In this document: positions 51,893 to 60,558 of the stretch, in pieces
Layout: each line of letters begins with the position of its first letter
Numbering within the stretch: position 1 is the stretch's first letter
Assembly (NCBI GenBank): GCA_030748735.1
Contig: JASMLK010000106.1
Span: 37,312-101,311 of the forward strand
Length of the DNA stretch: 64,000 nt
Source of the DNA: Myxococcota bacterium
GTDB taxonomy: Bacteria; Myxococcota_A; UBA9160; UBA4427
Direction: 5' to 3'
Position numbers and translations under genes: made by a program
Notes under the pieces: model-generated
The model's database searches: none
Told to the model about the DNA's origin: nothing
The model's input: the letters and a program-made list of their open reading frames with translations, nothing else

Positions 51893-52286
51893 AGTTGCGG
51901 CGTTGCTGCCGCCCGTTGTGGGCTCTACCCGCCCCGGACGTCTTGCACGCGGCCTGCCTCACCGGACGGACTGGTACATCGGGCGAATCCGATTCGAGAC
52001 TCCACACGCCGGGCCCCTGCACCCGGAAGTAGCAGAGTTGCGCGCGGCGGGGAGGAATTTCCTCGCGCCCGGACCATGTCTGACACTTATTCCAGCGGTG
52101 CCGCACTCACATTCGTGGGCCGGTTTCCAACTCACACGCGACCCCGACTCGCAGAGGAGATCTCACTGCGCTCGGTCGTTCTGGGTTAAAATCGGCCTTC
52201 TCTGGAACCTGACGCGAGCTGGCGACGGTCACGATCTGCAGCTCACGAATCCTCCGCCGCACTCCACTACATCGAGAAATCTGCCC
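51893..52286. other. intergenic region upstream of the FG-GAP lipoprotein
   Basis: About 394 bases without a convincing gene. The frame running through it in phase with the lipoprotein has no native composition. A TAAAAT box at about 52187 could be a -10 element. No repeat or hairpin stands out. Confidence 0.4.
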
Positions 52287-53582
52287 ATGCAGCGCGCCCC
52301 CTCGCACTCAACACCCATCGTTCTACTGACCTGCCTCGTCCTGGCGCTGGCCCTGGCTTGCGGGATGAGCGGCTCCAGCAGCAGTGACGGCAGCAGCGGC
52401 GCCGAGTGCGAAACGCCCAGCTGCAAGCTCACCGCTTTAGACGGCGAGACCCAGGACCGGTTCGGTAGTGCACTGTCGGCATTCGACGACCTGTTGGTCG
52501 TTGGGGCGAGAGCTGCCGACACCGACGTCGTTGGAGAAGATTTTCCGATCGGCGACACCGGCGCGGCGTACGTGTACGAGTTCGATGGAACGAACTGGGT
52601 CGACGAAAAGGTCCTCGTTTCTGCGAGCAGCGGTGTCGACTCGAATTTCGGCGCTTCGGTTTCGGCTTCTGCCGATACGATCGTCGTCGGATCCCCCGGC
52701 CGCCGACGCAGCGGCGCCGGCAGCGGCGTCGCCTACGTGTTCACTCCGAACGTGGGTGGCACGGCGTGGGAGCAAAGCGCCGAGATCTTCTACACCCGAT
52801 ACAACCCCGGAACCAGTGACGCCTTCGGAACGAGTGTCGGGATTTCGGGCGATTTCATCGTCATCGGGTCACCCGGCGAAGACGCCAGCGGTCGCTATTC
52901 CGAAACGGGCGCGGCGTACGTATTCGAACGAAACGGCGCGAACTGGACGCGGCGGGCAAATCTCCTGGCGTCGGATCGCACGGGCGGAGAAGCGCTCGGC
53001 GGCTCCGTCTCGATTTCGGGCGACACGATCGTCGCCGGGGCGACTGGCGACGCCGACGGCGGCGCGTATAGCGGTGCGGTCTATGTGTTCGAGCGCAACG
53101 GAACGAGCTGGGACGAGCAGCAGAAGCTCGTCGCTCCCGATGCAGCCGCGGGTGACAACTTCGGCGCCACCGCGGTGGTCGTGGACGATGTGATCGTCGT
53201 CGGGGCTCCCGGCGCCAGCGGCTTCAGCGGCGCCGTCTATGTGTTCGAGCGCAACGGAACGAGCTGGGACTATCGGCAGAAGCTCGTCGCTTCCGATGCC
53301 GCGAACGAAGACCGCTTTGGCGGTGCCGTTTCGCTAGCGGGCGACTCGCTGGTCGTCGGGGCCCGGGGGAAGGACGTCGACGGGGGTTGGAGCGGTGCTG
53401 CCTATCTGTTCCTCGACACCCCAGGCGGCTGGGTCGAGCAGGAAACGCTTACCGCAGTAGATGCGGCCCCAGGTGACCTCTTCGGCACCACGGTTGCCGT
53501 CACAGACGACGCCATCGTCGTCGGCGCAACCGGCGATGACACGGCCGGCCTGGAGAGCGGCTCGGCCTACCTGTTCGACTGA
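52287..53582 (+). CDS. FG-GAP / beta-propeller repeat lipoprotein
   Basis: A 431-residue lipoprotein, lipobox LALAC after a 24-residue leader. Seven or so repeats of about 50 residues follow, built on VSISGDTIVVGA, GAVYVFERNG and KLVAPDAAAGDNFG, the integrin-alpha-type FG-GAP propeller. Ca-binding Asp-rich loops (DGETQDRFG, DAANEDRFG) are present. It is probably a surface-exposed propeller; binding partner unknown. Start at 52287 is fixed by the signal peptide. Confidence 0.85.
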   Translation: MQRAPSHSTPIVLLTCLVLALALACGMSGSSSSDGSSGAECETPSCKLTALDGETQDRFGSALSAFDDLLVVGARAADTDVVGEDFPIGDTGAAYVYEFDGTNWVDEKVLVSASSGVDSNFGASVSASADTIVVGSPGRRRSGAGSGVAYVFTPNVGGTAWEQSAEIFYTRYNPGTSDAFGTSVGISGDFIVIGSPGEDASGRYSETGAAYVFERNGANWTRRANLLASDRTGGEALGGSVSISGDTIVAGATGDADGGAYSGAVYVFERNGTSWDEQQKLVAPDAAAGDNFGATAVVVDDVIVVGAPGASGFSGAVYVFERNGTSWDYRQKLVASDAANEDRFGGAVSLAGDSLVVGARGKDVDGGWSGAAYLFLDTPGGWVEQETLTAVDAAPGDLFGTTVAVTDDAIVVGATGDDTAGLESGSAYLFD

Positions 53583-53912
53583 GCCCCACCGCCGAGACCG
53601 ACTGCTCAAGCCGTCGGATCGTAAGCGCTCGAGCAACCCCAGCCGGGTTCAGTGTGGTGTGATCGCCTCCCGGTCGACGTCGTGCGGCAAGGGCACCTCG
53701 ATCTCGTCCGGCGAGATGACGGTGGGCAGCACCTCGAACAGTGGGTATTCGCGGGTGCTGTCGTCAGCAGCCAACCAGTTCAGGTCGTGGTCAATGGTCG
53801 AGCAAGCTGCACAGGAAGCAGCAAGAGCGCATCGTCGAAACCGTCTCGGCGCTGGTCGCTCAGTTACAAGCGAGGGGCGTAGCATCCCATGGCCAAGAGC
53901 GAGGTGAGGACG
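53583..53912. other. mosaic gap before hicB, possible gene remnants
   Basis: About 330 bases. On the plus strand near 53800-53880 a frame reads KLHRKQQERIVETVSALVA and on the minus strand near 53650-53780 a frame reads LFEVLPTVISPDEIEVPLP. Each looks partly native but lacks a proper start. These may be remnants of decayed genes. No HicA-like frame is present. Confidence 0.35.
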
Positions 53913-54110
53913 ATGCGATACAAGATCGCGCTCCAGCACACAGACGAGGAATTCAGCGTCTCCGTACCAGGGCTTCCCGGCTGCTGGTCTCAGGGCGACA
54001 CCGAAGAGGAGGCGATCCGGAACATCCAGGACGCCATTGCGGGCTACCTGGCCGTCGTCGACCAACTCCTCGAGGACGCTGAAGTCCGCGAAGTCGACGT
54101 CGCCCTCTAG
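53913..54110 (+). CDS. HicB-family antitoxin-like protein (orphan)
   Basis: A 65-residue protein: RYKIALQHTDEEFSVSVPGLPGCWSQGDTEEEAIRNIQDAI, the HicB partial-RNase H fold that normally blocks the HicA toxin. It ends after LLEDAEVREVDVAL without a DNA-binding extension. Start 53913 follows a strong GAGGTGAGGA site; ATG at 53889 is possible. No hicA lies next to it. Confidence 0.8.
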   Translation: MRYKIALQHTDEEFSVSVPGLPGCWSQGDTEEEAIRNIQDAIAGYLAVVDQLLEDAEVREVDVAL

Positions 54111-54514
54111 CCCGGCCAGACCTGCGACCACCGACCGAGAGCTGCTCGGTTTCGATCTATGATCCCTTGGTTTACGCCAATACGTCCGGCCAAGAAATCA
54201 AACCGGGCTTCCGCCGCCCGGATGTCGCCGCGTACGTCTTGAGACAACCCGTGCAAGCCCATCAGAAACGGGCCCACTGGCATTCCGGGTTCTGGCGTAT
54301 GAAGTGAGTCCACCGCACTGGCGAAGAACGAACGTGCGACTGCCTCATGGTCTTCCAGGCCGTTCGTCAACGCTTTCAGCTCATCGGTGATGCCCCTCAT
54401 TTCGACTCTTGCGTCCGAGATGTCCGATAGAGCCTTCCCGACCTCATCGTCGAGCACCTCTACTTGCGCCTGAACGTTCTCGGGTACAGATCCATTACCC
54501 TGGGACAACAACAC
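54107..54514 (-). CDS. hypothetical helical protein
   Basis: 135 residues from a GTG start, almost entirely helical with heptad-like hydrophobics (VQAQVEVLDDEVGKALSDI, then VEMRGITDELKALTNG), suggesting a coiled coil. There is no membrane segment or signal peptide. Its stop overlaps the hicB stop by four bases from the opposite strand. No family recognised; codon use is plausible but the start is weak. Confidence 0.5.
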   Translation of the reverse strand: MLLSQGNGSVPENVQAQVEVLDDEVGKALSDISDARVEMRGITDELKALTNGLEDHEAVARSFFASAVDSLHTPEPGMPVGPFLMGLHGLSQDVRGDIRAAEARFDFLAGRIGVNQGIIDRNRAALGRWSQVWPG

Positions 54515-54726
54515 ATCCCGACGCCTTCGCGTCGTACACCTACGGCTTTCGCGGGTGCACTTCCAGGGTTAGCTCCGAAGTTTCCGGTCGCCTTCCTCGA
54601 TCGGCTCGTTGGATGCCCCGACGCGAGTTTCCGGCCGTAGATGCACTTTCGCGGACGAGCACCCCCCCCCCTCGAAATCTGCCGCGCCGGACAGCTCAAG
54701 AAGGGACGGAAGGGGCCGATGTTGCA

Positions 54727-54750
54727 GAGTATATACGGAGGTATATACTC
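54727..54750 (+). promoter_or_regulatory. 24-base palindromic operator over the vapB ribosome site
   Basis: GAGTATATAC and GTATATACTC are perfect 10-base arms around GGAG, ending at the base before the vapB ATG. The central GGAG is also the Shine-Dalgarno sequence, ten bases from the start, and the arms contain TATACT-like -10 boxes. It fits VapBC autorepression. Confidence 0.75.
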
Positions 54751-54993
54751 ATGGGCATGACGCACCGAGCGAAGCTTTTTCAGAACGGGGGCAGCCAGGC
54801 CGTTCGCCTGCCGAAGAACTGCCGGTTCGAGAACCAGGACGAAGTGCTCGTTCACCGTGAGGGAGACCGTGTGATTCTCGAACCTGCCGATGAGTGGTCG
54901 GAAACCTTCCTGGCCTGCCTCGGCCAGTGGGACGAGACGATTGAGCGACCGAAGCAGGAGTCCCTTTCCAAGGTCGGGGATCCTTTCGCTTGA
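54751..54993 (+). CDS. vapB: VapB-type antitoxin (AbrB/MazE-like DNA-binding domain)
   Basis: An 80-residue protein. N-terminal swapped-hairpin domain: RAKLFQNGGSQAVRLPKNCRF and DEVLVHREGDRVILEP. The flexible C-terminus, PKQESLSKVGDPF, would wrap the toxin. The start at 54751 is set by the embedded GGAG; an internal ATG at 54757 is possible. Its stop overlaps the vapC start as TTGA. Confidence 0.88.
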   Translation: MGMTHRAKLFQNGGSQAVRLPKNCRFENQDEVLVHREGDRVILEPADEWSETFLACLGQWDETIERPKQESLSKVGDPFA

Positions 54994-55382
54994 AGTTTCT
55001 CCTCGATACGGACAGCGTCAGCTTCGCGTTACGCGGACAGGGAGCGGTCGCGGACGAGATCAGAGCCCACCCACCCTCAGACCTGGGCATGAGCGCGATC
55101 ACCCTGGCCGAGCTTCGTTTCGGCGCCGAGCGGCGGCGTTCCCGTCGCTTGAACCGCTTGATCGAAGCCTTCGCGGGTGACGTCGCGGTGGTGCCGTTCG
55201 ATGACGAGGCAGCGGCTCGATTCGGGAAGGTCGCCGCGGCCCTGATGGCGAAGGGAACGCCGATCGGCGTACTCGACACGGTGATTGCGGCGCATGCCCT
55301 CCAACTCGGCCTGACGCTCGTCACGCACAACACGAAGCATTTCAAGCGCGTGCGCGGGCTCAAGATCGCGGATTGGTACTAA
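54990..55382 (+). CDS. vapC: VapC-type PIN-domain ribonuclease toxin
   Basis: A 130-residue PIN-domain protein from a TTG start. Acidic metal ligands Asp6 and Asp8 (LLDTDSVSF), Glu41 (LAELRFG) and Asp96 (VLDTVIA) are intact, with THNTKHF at the usual last position. It should cleave RNA, often tRNA, when released from VapB. The four-base overlap with vapB couples translation. Confidence 0.9.
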   Translation: MKFLLDTDSVSFALRGQGAVADEIRAHPPSDLGMSAITLAELRFGAERRRSRRLNRLIEAFAGDVAVVPFDDEAAARFGKVAAALMAKGTPIGVLDTVIAAHALQLGLTLVTHNTKHFKRVRGLKIADWY

Positions 55383-55504
55383 CCATCATTCGCTGAGAAG
55401 AAGAGCCGGGTTGGGGGCGGCGATTCATCGAACTCAGGTGCAGGGGGTAGCGAGCCAGGCCATCCCAGACTGAACTCCTGTTCAATGACACACCAATGCG
55501 CTGA

Positions 55505-56407
55505 TCAGTCCACCTTCTCGAACTCGCGATCTCGATGCAGCGCACCCCTTACGCGCTCGACCGCGGCTGCGTCGAGTGCGCCACCGCGCTGCGCCAGCTC
55601 GAGGGTGCGATCTCCGAGCGCTCGATAGAGAGAAGCAAGGCGTGGATCCGCGGCCTGGAGCGATTCCAGGTGGAGGGCCACGGTGCCCGCGTCCCCCCGC
55701 CGAATCGGACCGGTGAGCGCCGCTTCGGGGCCGAGCGTGTCGATGTTCTCGAGCGTCGCATGAACGAGGGGGGAGAGGGCCGCCCACGCAGTCGCCCGTT
55801 CGATCCCCGCTGCCTCCATGCTCCCGAGGGCCGCATCCATCAAGGCCGTGAAGTCGTTGCACGCCAGCACGGCACTCGCGTGGTAGAGCGGCTTCGCCTC
55901 GGTGGCGATTTCGACGAAACGAAGGTCCAGGTCGCCGGCGAACTCGCGCAAGACCGCGAGCGCCCCCGCGTCACCCTCGGCGAAGCAATGACTGCCGGGC
56001 AGCATCGCGGTGGCGCGTTCGACGTTGGGCAGGGTCTGCAGCGGATGAAACGATGCGAGGGCCACACCTTCGCATTCGCGCAGTGACACGAGTACGTCGC
56101 TCGACAACGCACCCGAACAGTGGGCGACGACGCAATCCGAACCGATGCTGCCGTTGCTCGAGAGCTCACGGGCAACGTCGGCGATCTCGCCGTCACGCAC
56201 CGTGAGGAACAAGAGCTTCGAACGAGAGGCGACTTCCCCTGCAACGTCGGCCAACGCGTCGGGACCGATCGCGCGCGCCGCGGCTTCCGCGTGCTGGGCG
56301 GTGCGTCCGCCGATCGAAATCTCGCCGTAGCCGGCTCGTCGGGCGAGCTGCCCGAGTGCAGTCCCGAGTGTTCCGGGACCGATGATGCCGAGCGACGGCT
56401 TCGTCAT
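55505..56407 (-). CDS. Rossmann-like / DUF2520 domain protein
   Basis: A 300-residue protein. An N-terminal NAD(P)-binding domain (LGIIGPGTLGTALGQLARR, then ISIGGRT) is followed by FHPLQTLPN and a DUF2520 helical domain with KPLYHASAVLACNDF, resembling 6-phosphogluconate or ketopantoate reductase-like folds. Substrate unknown. The start overlaps the upstream Cys-rich gene by four bases. Confidence 0.85.
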   Translation of the reverse strand: MTKPSLGIIGPGTLGTALGQLARRAGYGEISIGGRTAQHAEAAARAIGPDALADVAGEVASRSKLLFLTVRDGEIADVARELSSNGSIGSDCVVAHCSGALSSDVLVSLRECEGVALASFHPLQTLPNVERATAMLPGSHCFAEGDAGALAVLREFAGDLDLRFVEIATEAKPLYHASAVLACNDFTALMDAALGSMEAAGIERATAWAALSPLVHATLENIDTLGPEAALTGPIRRGDAGTVALHLESLQAADPRLASLYRALGDRTLELAQRGGALDAAAVERVRGALHRDREFEKVD

Positions 56408-56826
56408 TCTTCAGCGCTCTTCGCCGAACCCGTCGTTCCATCGCCCGGCGTCTTCGGGGCCTTGTCTCCGAAGATGCGCTTCTCGCACACCTTCGCCGTA
56501 CCCACCAACCAGGCGCGAATCGAGTCGGCGTTCTCGCCGCCGCGCTCGGCCGTCAGGAGCAGCTGCTCGAGCTGTCGATCGGTGATGTCGCGCCGCAATT
56601 CGAAGAGATGACAGTCGCAGTAACGCACGCAGGGCTCACGGCCTTCCTTTTCCTGACAAGTCTCCAGGCAGGTGGCCCGCAGCCCCAGGACGATCTTCGA
56701 TGGAAACTCCGGCGCAGTGGGTTCGGCACCCGCGGAAGGCACGAAGACGTCAGCGAGCAACACGGCGAGTGCGACGGAAACCGCAAACAGGGAAGTCGAC
56801 CATCGCACCGAACGCGCGCGGTTCAA
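56404..56826 (-). CDS. exported Cys-rich hypothetical protein
   Basis: About 140 residues. A signal peptide (RWSTSLFAVSVALAVLLADV, ending SAGA) precedes a conserved-looking module with five Cys: CLETCQEKEGREPCVRYCDC. After it comes a helical region (ITDRQLEQLLLTAERG), one more Cys (KVCEKRIFG) and a Ser/Gly-rich tail. The spacing suggests disulfides or metal or haem binding in the periplasm. Start: TTG at 56826 overlaps the hydrolase stop; GTG at 56808 also works. It overlaps the DUF2520 gene by four bases. Confidence 0.7.
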   Translation of the reverse strand: MNRARSVRWSTSLFAVSVALAVLLADVFVPSAGAEPTAPEFPSKIVLGLRATCLETCQEKEGREPCVRYCDCHLFELRRDITDRQLEQLLLTAERGGENADSIRAWLVGTAKVCEKRIFGDKAPKTPGDGTTGSAKSAEE

Positions 56827-57453
56827 CTCGCCAGGTCGGCGATCAAGCTCGCGAGCCGGTCGGGTTGACTCAGCATGGGGGAATGGCTCGACGCCCATTC
56901 GAAGCTCCTGTTGCAGCGCTTTGCGAGACGCTGCTGGAACTCGACGGGAATGACAAGATCTTCGGTGCAGATCAGGTAGCTGCTCTCGACGCTGCGCCAG
57001 GGTGCGGTGGTCACGGGCTCGAGAAAGCTGCGCGGGGTCCGGCCGGATCCCGGCCGAATCGTGGCCCGCACTCATCGTGCCGTTCTCGAGTTCGGCGGCG
57101 AGCAGGCCGGGGAAGCAATCCGAGAGGCTTTCTCCGACGTCGGGCATGGCGGCGGCCACGTACAGGAGATGACGCACGCGCTCGGTTTCGCGCCCGACCG
57201 CCTCGCCGATCACCATGCCGCCATAGCTGTGCCCGCAGACGACCACTTCGCCCGTGCACGCGTCGAGCACCTGGCGTACCGCCTGCGCGTCTTCTGCCAG
57301 TGAGCCAAGGGGAGCCGTGCTGTCGCCGTGCCCCGGCAGGTCGAAACAACGCACGTCGACGCCGCGCGCACGCAGGGCGCTGGCGACGTACTTCCAGCAC
57401 CAGGCCCCGTGAAAGGCCCCGTGCACGAGGACGACGGTCGCAGGTTCGCTCAA
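56823..57453 (-). pseudogene. alpha/beta hydrolase with internal deletion and frameshift
   Basis: The N-terminal half is a clear alpha/beta hydrolase: VVLVHGAFHGAWCWKYV, DLPGHGDS and nucleophile GHSYGGMV, then AAAMPDVGESLSD. After about residue 135 the native sequence continues in another frame: LEPVTTAPWRSVESSYLICT, then IPVEFQQRLAKRC and the catalytic-His region ASSHSPMLSQP. About 20-25 residues normally present between these parts appear missing at the junction (near 57040-57070). A deletion whose length is not a multiple of three explains both facts. Without repair the product would run into the next gene's frame. Confidence 0.75.
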
Positions 57454-57501
57454 GGGAAACTCCCGGGTGCGCCAACGAGCGATTTGTTATCCAATGCCGC
57501 C

Positions 57502-58680
57502 ATGGCGATGGCTCCTGTCGGCGAGATCAATCGAGACGTGCTTCCCGCACAGCCCGGGGAATTTGCGCCCGTGTCGATCGGGCCGATCGAGCTGCCTGTT
57601 CCCGTCGTTCTGGCTCCCATGGCGGGGATCACCAACACGCCCTTTCGCACGCTGTGCCGTGAGTTCGGCGCAGGGCTCTACGTAAGCGAAATGATCACGG
57701 CGCGCGCCCTGGTCGAACGCAACGCGCGCACCCTGCAGCTCGCGAGCTTTGCTCCCGAAGAGAAGCCCCGAAGTCTGCAACTCTACGGTGTCGATCCGCA
57801 CTACGTCGGGGAAGCCGTGGCCTTCCTGGTTGGCGAAGATCGAATTGATCACCTGGATATGAATTTCGGCTGTCCCGTCCGAAAAGTGACACGAAAAGGT
57901 GGCGGCGCCGCGATTCCCGCCAAGCCGCGACTGCTCGCCAACATCGTGCGCGCCGCGGTGAAGCACGCCGGCAATGTTCCCGTCACGATCAAATTTCGCA
58001 TCGGCATCGACGACGACGTCCACACGTATCTCGATTCGGGACGGGTGGCGGAGCGGGAAGGCTGTGCGGCGGTCGCGTTGCACGCGCGGACCGCGGCCCA
58101 GCTCTACGACGGGGAAGCCGACTGGGAAGCAATCGCCAAACTCAAGCAAGCGGTTTCGATCCCGGTGTTCGGCAACGGTGACATCTGGGAAGCCTGGGAC
58201 GCGCTGCGCATGATGCGCCAGACCGGCTGCGACGGGGTCACCGTCGGGCGTGGCTGTCTGGGGCGACCGTGGTTGTTCCGCGACCTCACCGACGTCTTCG
58301 CCGGCAAGGCGCCGCAAGTGCCGCCCGACTTCGGCGGCGTGATCGACATCATGCTGCGACACGCCAAGCTATTGGCGGACTGGCAGGGCGAACGCTTCGG
58401 CGTGCGCGCCTTCCGCAAACAGGCCACCTGGTACACCAAGGGCTTTCCCGAAAGCGCCCGCCTGCGCGCCGACCTGATCCGCATCAACACGCTCGAAGAA
58501 CTCGCCAAAGTGCTTTCGCACGCCGACCGCAGCCTCCCCTTCCCCGAATCGGCCCTGCGCGTGCCGCGCGGCAAGAAGAGTGGACGCCAGAAGGTGGCGC
58601 TACCCGAGGGCTACCTCGACGATCGCATGGACGACACGCCGCCCGTACCGAGCGCCGAAGACGAGTTCTCGGGCGGCTGA
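57502..58680 (+). CDS. tRNA-dihydrouridine synthase (Dus family)
   Basis: A 392-residue TIM-barrel flavoenzyme: PVVLAPMAGITNTPFR, the catalytic-Cys loop MNFGCPVRKVTRKGGG, IKFRIGIDD, ALHARTAAQLYDG (His for tRNA) and GRGCLGRPWLF for FMN phosphate. It reduces uridines in the tRNA D-loop. The closest subgroup looks DusB-like. Start ATG 57502; the frame extends upstream but only as antisense of the hydrolase. Divergent from the pseudogene. Confidence 0.92.
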   Translation: MAMAPVGEINRDVLPAQPGEFAPVSIGPIELPVPVVLAPMAGITNTPFRTLCREFGAGLYVSEMITARALVERNARTLQLASFAPEEKPRSLQLYGVDPHYVGEAVAFLVGEDRIDHLDMNFGCPVRKVTRKGGGAAIPAKPRLLANIVRAAVKHAGNVPVTIKFRIGIDDDVHTYLDSGRVAEREGCAAVALHARTAAQLYDGEADWEAIAKLKQAVSIPVFGNGDIWEAWDALRMMRQTGCDGVTVGRGCLGRPWLFRDLTDVFAGKAPQVPPDFGGVIDIMLRHAKLLADWQGERFGVRAFRKQATWYTKGFPESARLRADLIRINTLEELAKVLSHADRSLPFPESALRVPRGKKSGRQKVALPEGYLDDRMDDTPPVPSAEDEFSGG

Positions 58681-58701
58681 TCGCGCGACCTCGCGGCTCG
58701 C

Positions 58702-59577
58702 CTACAAGAGCCAGACCAGGATCAGCGGAAGGGTCACGAGGGAAAGGGTCGTCGACGCAACGACCACGCCCGCAACGTCGGTCGGTTCGCGGCCGTAGCG
58801 CTCGGCGAAGAGATAGTTGATCACCGCGGCGGGCATCGCGCAGTCGAGGATCAGCACACCGCGAATCGTCCCCTCGAGTTCGAACAACTCGGCGAGGAGA
58901 ACGCCCACCGCAAAGCCCATTGCGAGGCGCAGCGCGGCGACCGCAAGTGACCGCCCCCAGCGCGCGATCTGCAGGGTCGCGAGAGACACGCCGAGGGTGA
59001 ACTGCATGAGGGGGATCGTGATGCCCCCGATCGTCTCGGTCGTTCGCAAGAGCCAGGTGGGGACCGAGACGCCAGTCGCCATGACCACGCAGGCCACGGC
59101 AACCGCGTAGACGAGGGGCGTGCGTGCGAGTTGAGCGAAAGACATGCTGCCGCTCCACAGCCACTGTCCAACGGTGAACTGGATGAGCGACATCAGCGCA
59201 AAGAACACCACGCCGTAGACCAGCCCTTGTTCGCCGTACGCGAAGTAGCAGATCGGGAGCCCCAGGTTTCCCGCATTGGGGAACACGAGGGTCGCGAGCA
59301 TCGAGACCTGCGAAACACCCGCCGAGCGCAGCACCACGAAGCCAACGCCTGCGAACAACAGGACGGCGGCCAACACCGCCCCGGCGAGTTCCGCGAGCGC
59401 ATCGGGGTCGACGTTCATGCCGACGAGGCTCGAAAACACCAGGCACGGCGCACCGAGGTTCATGCACAGGTCGGCGATCAGGGCATTGTCGACGGGCCGA
59501 CCAATGCGACGCCACACGAACCCCACCGCGATGCACAGGTACACCGGCGTCACGATGGAGAAGAGCTGTTCGAGCAT
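58702..59577 (-). CDS. AEC-family transporter
   Basis: A 291-residue membrane protein with ten hydrophobic segments in two five-helix halves. The first half starts LFSIVTPVYLCIAVGFVWRR and carries LNLGAPCLVFSSL-like and FPNAGNLGLPICYF motifs. The family (auxin efflux carrier) exports or imports small organic acids such as malate or malonate. Start ATG 59577; an ATG at 59652 is less likely. It faces the dus gene convergently. Confidence 0.88.
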   Translation of the reverse strand: MLEQLFSIVTPVYLCIAVGFVWRRIGRPVDNALIADLCMNLGAPCLVFSSLVGMNVDPDALAELAGAVLAAVLLFAGVGFVVLRSAGVSQVSMLATLVFPNAGNLGLPICYFAYGEQGLVYGVVFFALMSLIQFTVGQWLWSGSMSFAQLARTPLVYAVAVACVVMATGVSVPTWLLRTTETIGGITIPLMQFTLGVSLATLQIARWGRSLAVAALRLAMGFAVGVLLAELFELEGTIRGVLILDCAMPAAVINYLFAERYGREPTDVAGVVVASTTLSLVTLPLILVWLL

Positions 59578-59883
59578 GGTCGGCCTGCGGCACCCCCCGA
59601 TGAATGCGCGGAAAGCGCCGAGAGCGACGGCCGCACGTGGCGAACGTAGCAAGGGGGGTGGGCCGGCTTTCGGATTCGATCAGCTTGTCTTCGGGGTCGC
59701 GCGGTTGGGCCGGAAGTTGCGTGTAGGCGACGGTTTTCGAGACCCCACGGCTCCGAAAATCCTCCTCGAGGGCCAACTTTCTGTGAAAACGACTTTCAGT
59801 TTCAGCTAGAATTCCCGATGAGGAATCAACTGGTGCCGCGCAGCCCTCTTGCGAGCCGAAACCGACCGATGTGAGGAGCGATC
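59578..59883. other. intergenic region before the hypothetical gene
   Basis: About 306 bases. A TAGAAT box at 59808-59813, in an A/T-rich run, could be the -10 element for the downstream gene. No gene or repeat seen. Confidence 0.4.
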
Positions 59884-60492
59884 TTGGCGAAACTGGAATC
59901 GACAGCCCGAGTATTCGAGGACCACCCTCCCTTCCGCTGCAACAGTCGCGCGACCCAGTCGCCCGGCACCCGCGTGACAATGGCGCGGCGCCACGCGCAC
60001 ACGATGCAGCTCGTTCGCGACGAACTGCGATCGCCGTTCACCCATTCAGATCTCGGCGCCATCCGCCTGCTCGTGAGCTTCATGTTGTTCGCCGACGAAG
60101 CCCGCCCAATGCGCAATGCGTTGGCGGGGGTTTCGGGCGAGTGCCCGGACGACACGTGGGGACGATTGCTGTGGCTCGTCGCCGCTGCACGCGAGCATCC
60201 ACCCACCGCGTGGACCCTCGACTCGATGCTCTCGGTCCTGGTCGGTGAACGGGCCGCCCATCTGGACGGCACCTCCGTGGAGAACCTCATCGCCATCTGG
60301 CGAACGCGCGGCCGCGAGATGCAAGGTCTCGACCTGGTCGCGTTCGTCTGGCAGATCGCGCGCGACGACCGCATCGCCGTACGGCCGCTCGAGCGAAAGC
60401 TCGTTCGCGAGACCCTGCCGACCGCGGTGATCCCCTGCGATCAGCGCTCGCAGATGCTCTGCGCACTCGACACCGCACGAGGCGATCGTTGA
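59884..60492 (+). CDS. hypothetical protein
   Basis: 202 residues from a TTG start behind GAGGAGCGATC. Soluble, rich in Arg and Ala, helical (IRLLVSFMLFADEARPMRN, then LLWLVAAAREHPP and LVAFVWQIARDDR). No motif, signal peptide or membrane segment. I do not recognise it. The ribosome site supports expression. Confidence 0.6.
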   Translation: MAKLESTARVFEDHPPFRCNSRATQSPGTRVTMARRHAHTMQLVRDELRSPFTHSDLGAIRLLVSFMLFADEARPMRNALAGVSGECPDDTWGRLLWLVAAAREHPPTAWTLDSMLSVLVGERAAHLDGTSVENLIAIWRTRGREMQGLDLVAFVWQIARDDRIAVRPLERKLVRETLPTAVIPCDQRSQMLCALDTARGDR

Positions 60493-60558
60493 CCACAGAC
60501 CGGCTGCCCCGAGACCTGCATCTGCACGGGCAACGGTCTCCAGCGTCCGCGTTCCAGA

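Noticed and set aside
49627..52032. Very long plus-strand open frame opposite parE
   Set aside because: It is the antisense shadow of parE with no family-like residues; GC-rich codon bias keeps antisense frames open here. The same explains the long antisense frames opposite parC, recB, recC, htpG and the protease gene.
53649..53850. Minus-strand small gene (frame ending in LPHDVDREAITPH)
   Set aside because: The last 45 residues look somewhat native, but there is no start codon with a ribosome site and the rest of the frame is an antisense shadow of hicB; treated as a possible remnant only.
53583..53912. hicA toxin gene upstream of hicB
   Set aside because: No frame carries a HicA-like sequence (such as the GSH motif region) or a start with a ribosome site.
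56404..57453. A single 349-residue hydrolase-plus-Cys-rich fusion protein
   Set aside because: The middle of that frame is Arg-rich and non-native while the hydrolase's true C-terminus is in another frame; a frameshifted gene plus a separate downstream gene explains it better.
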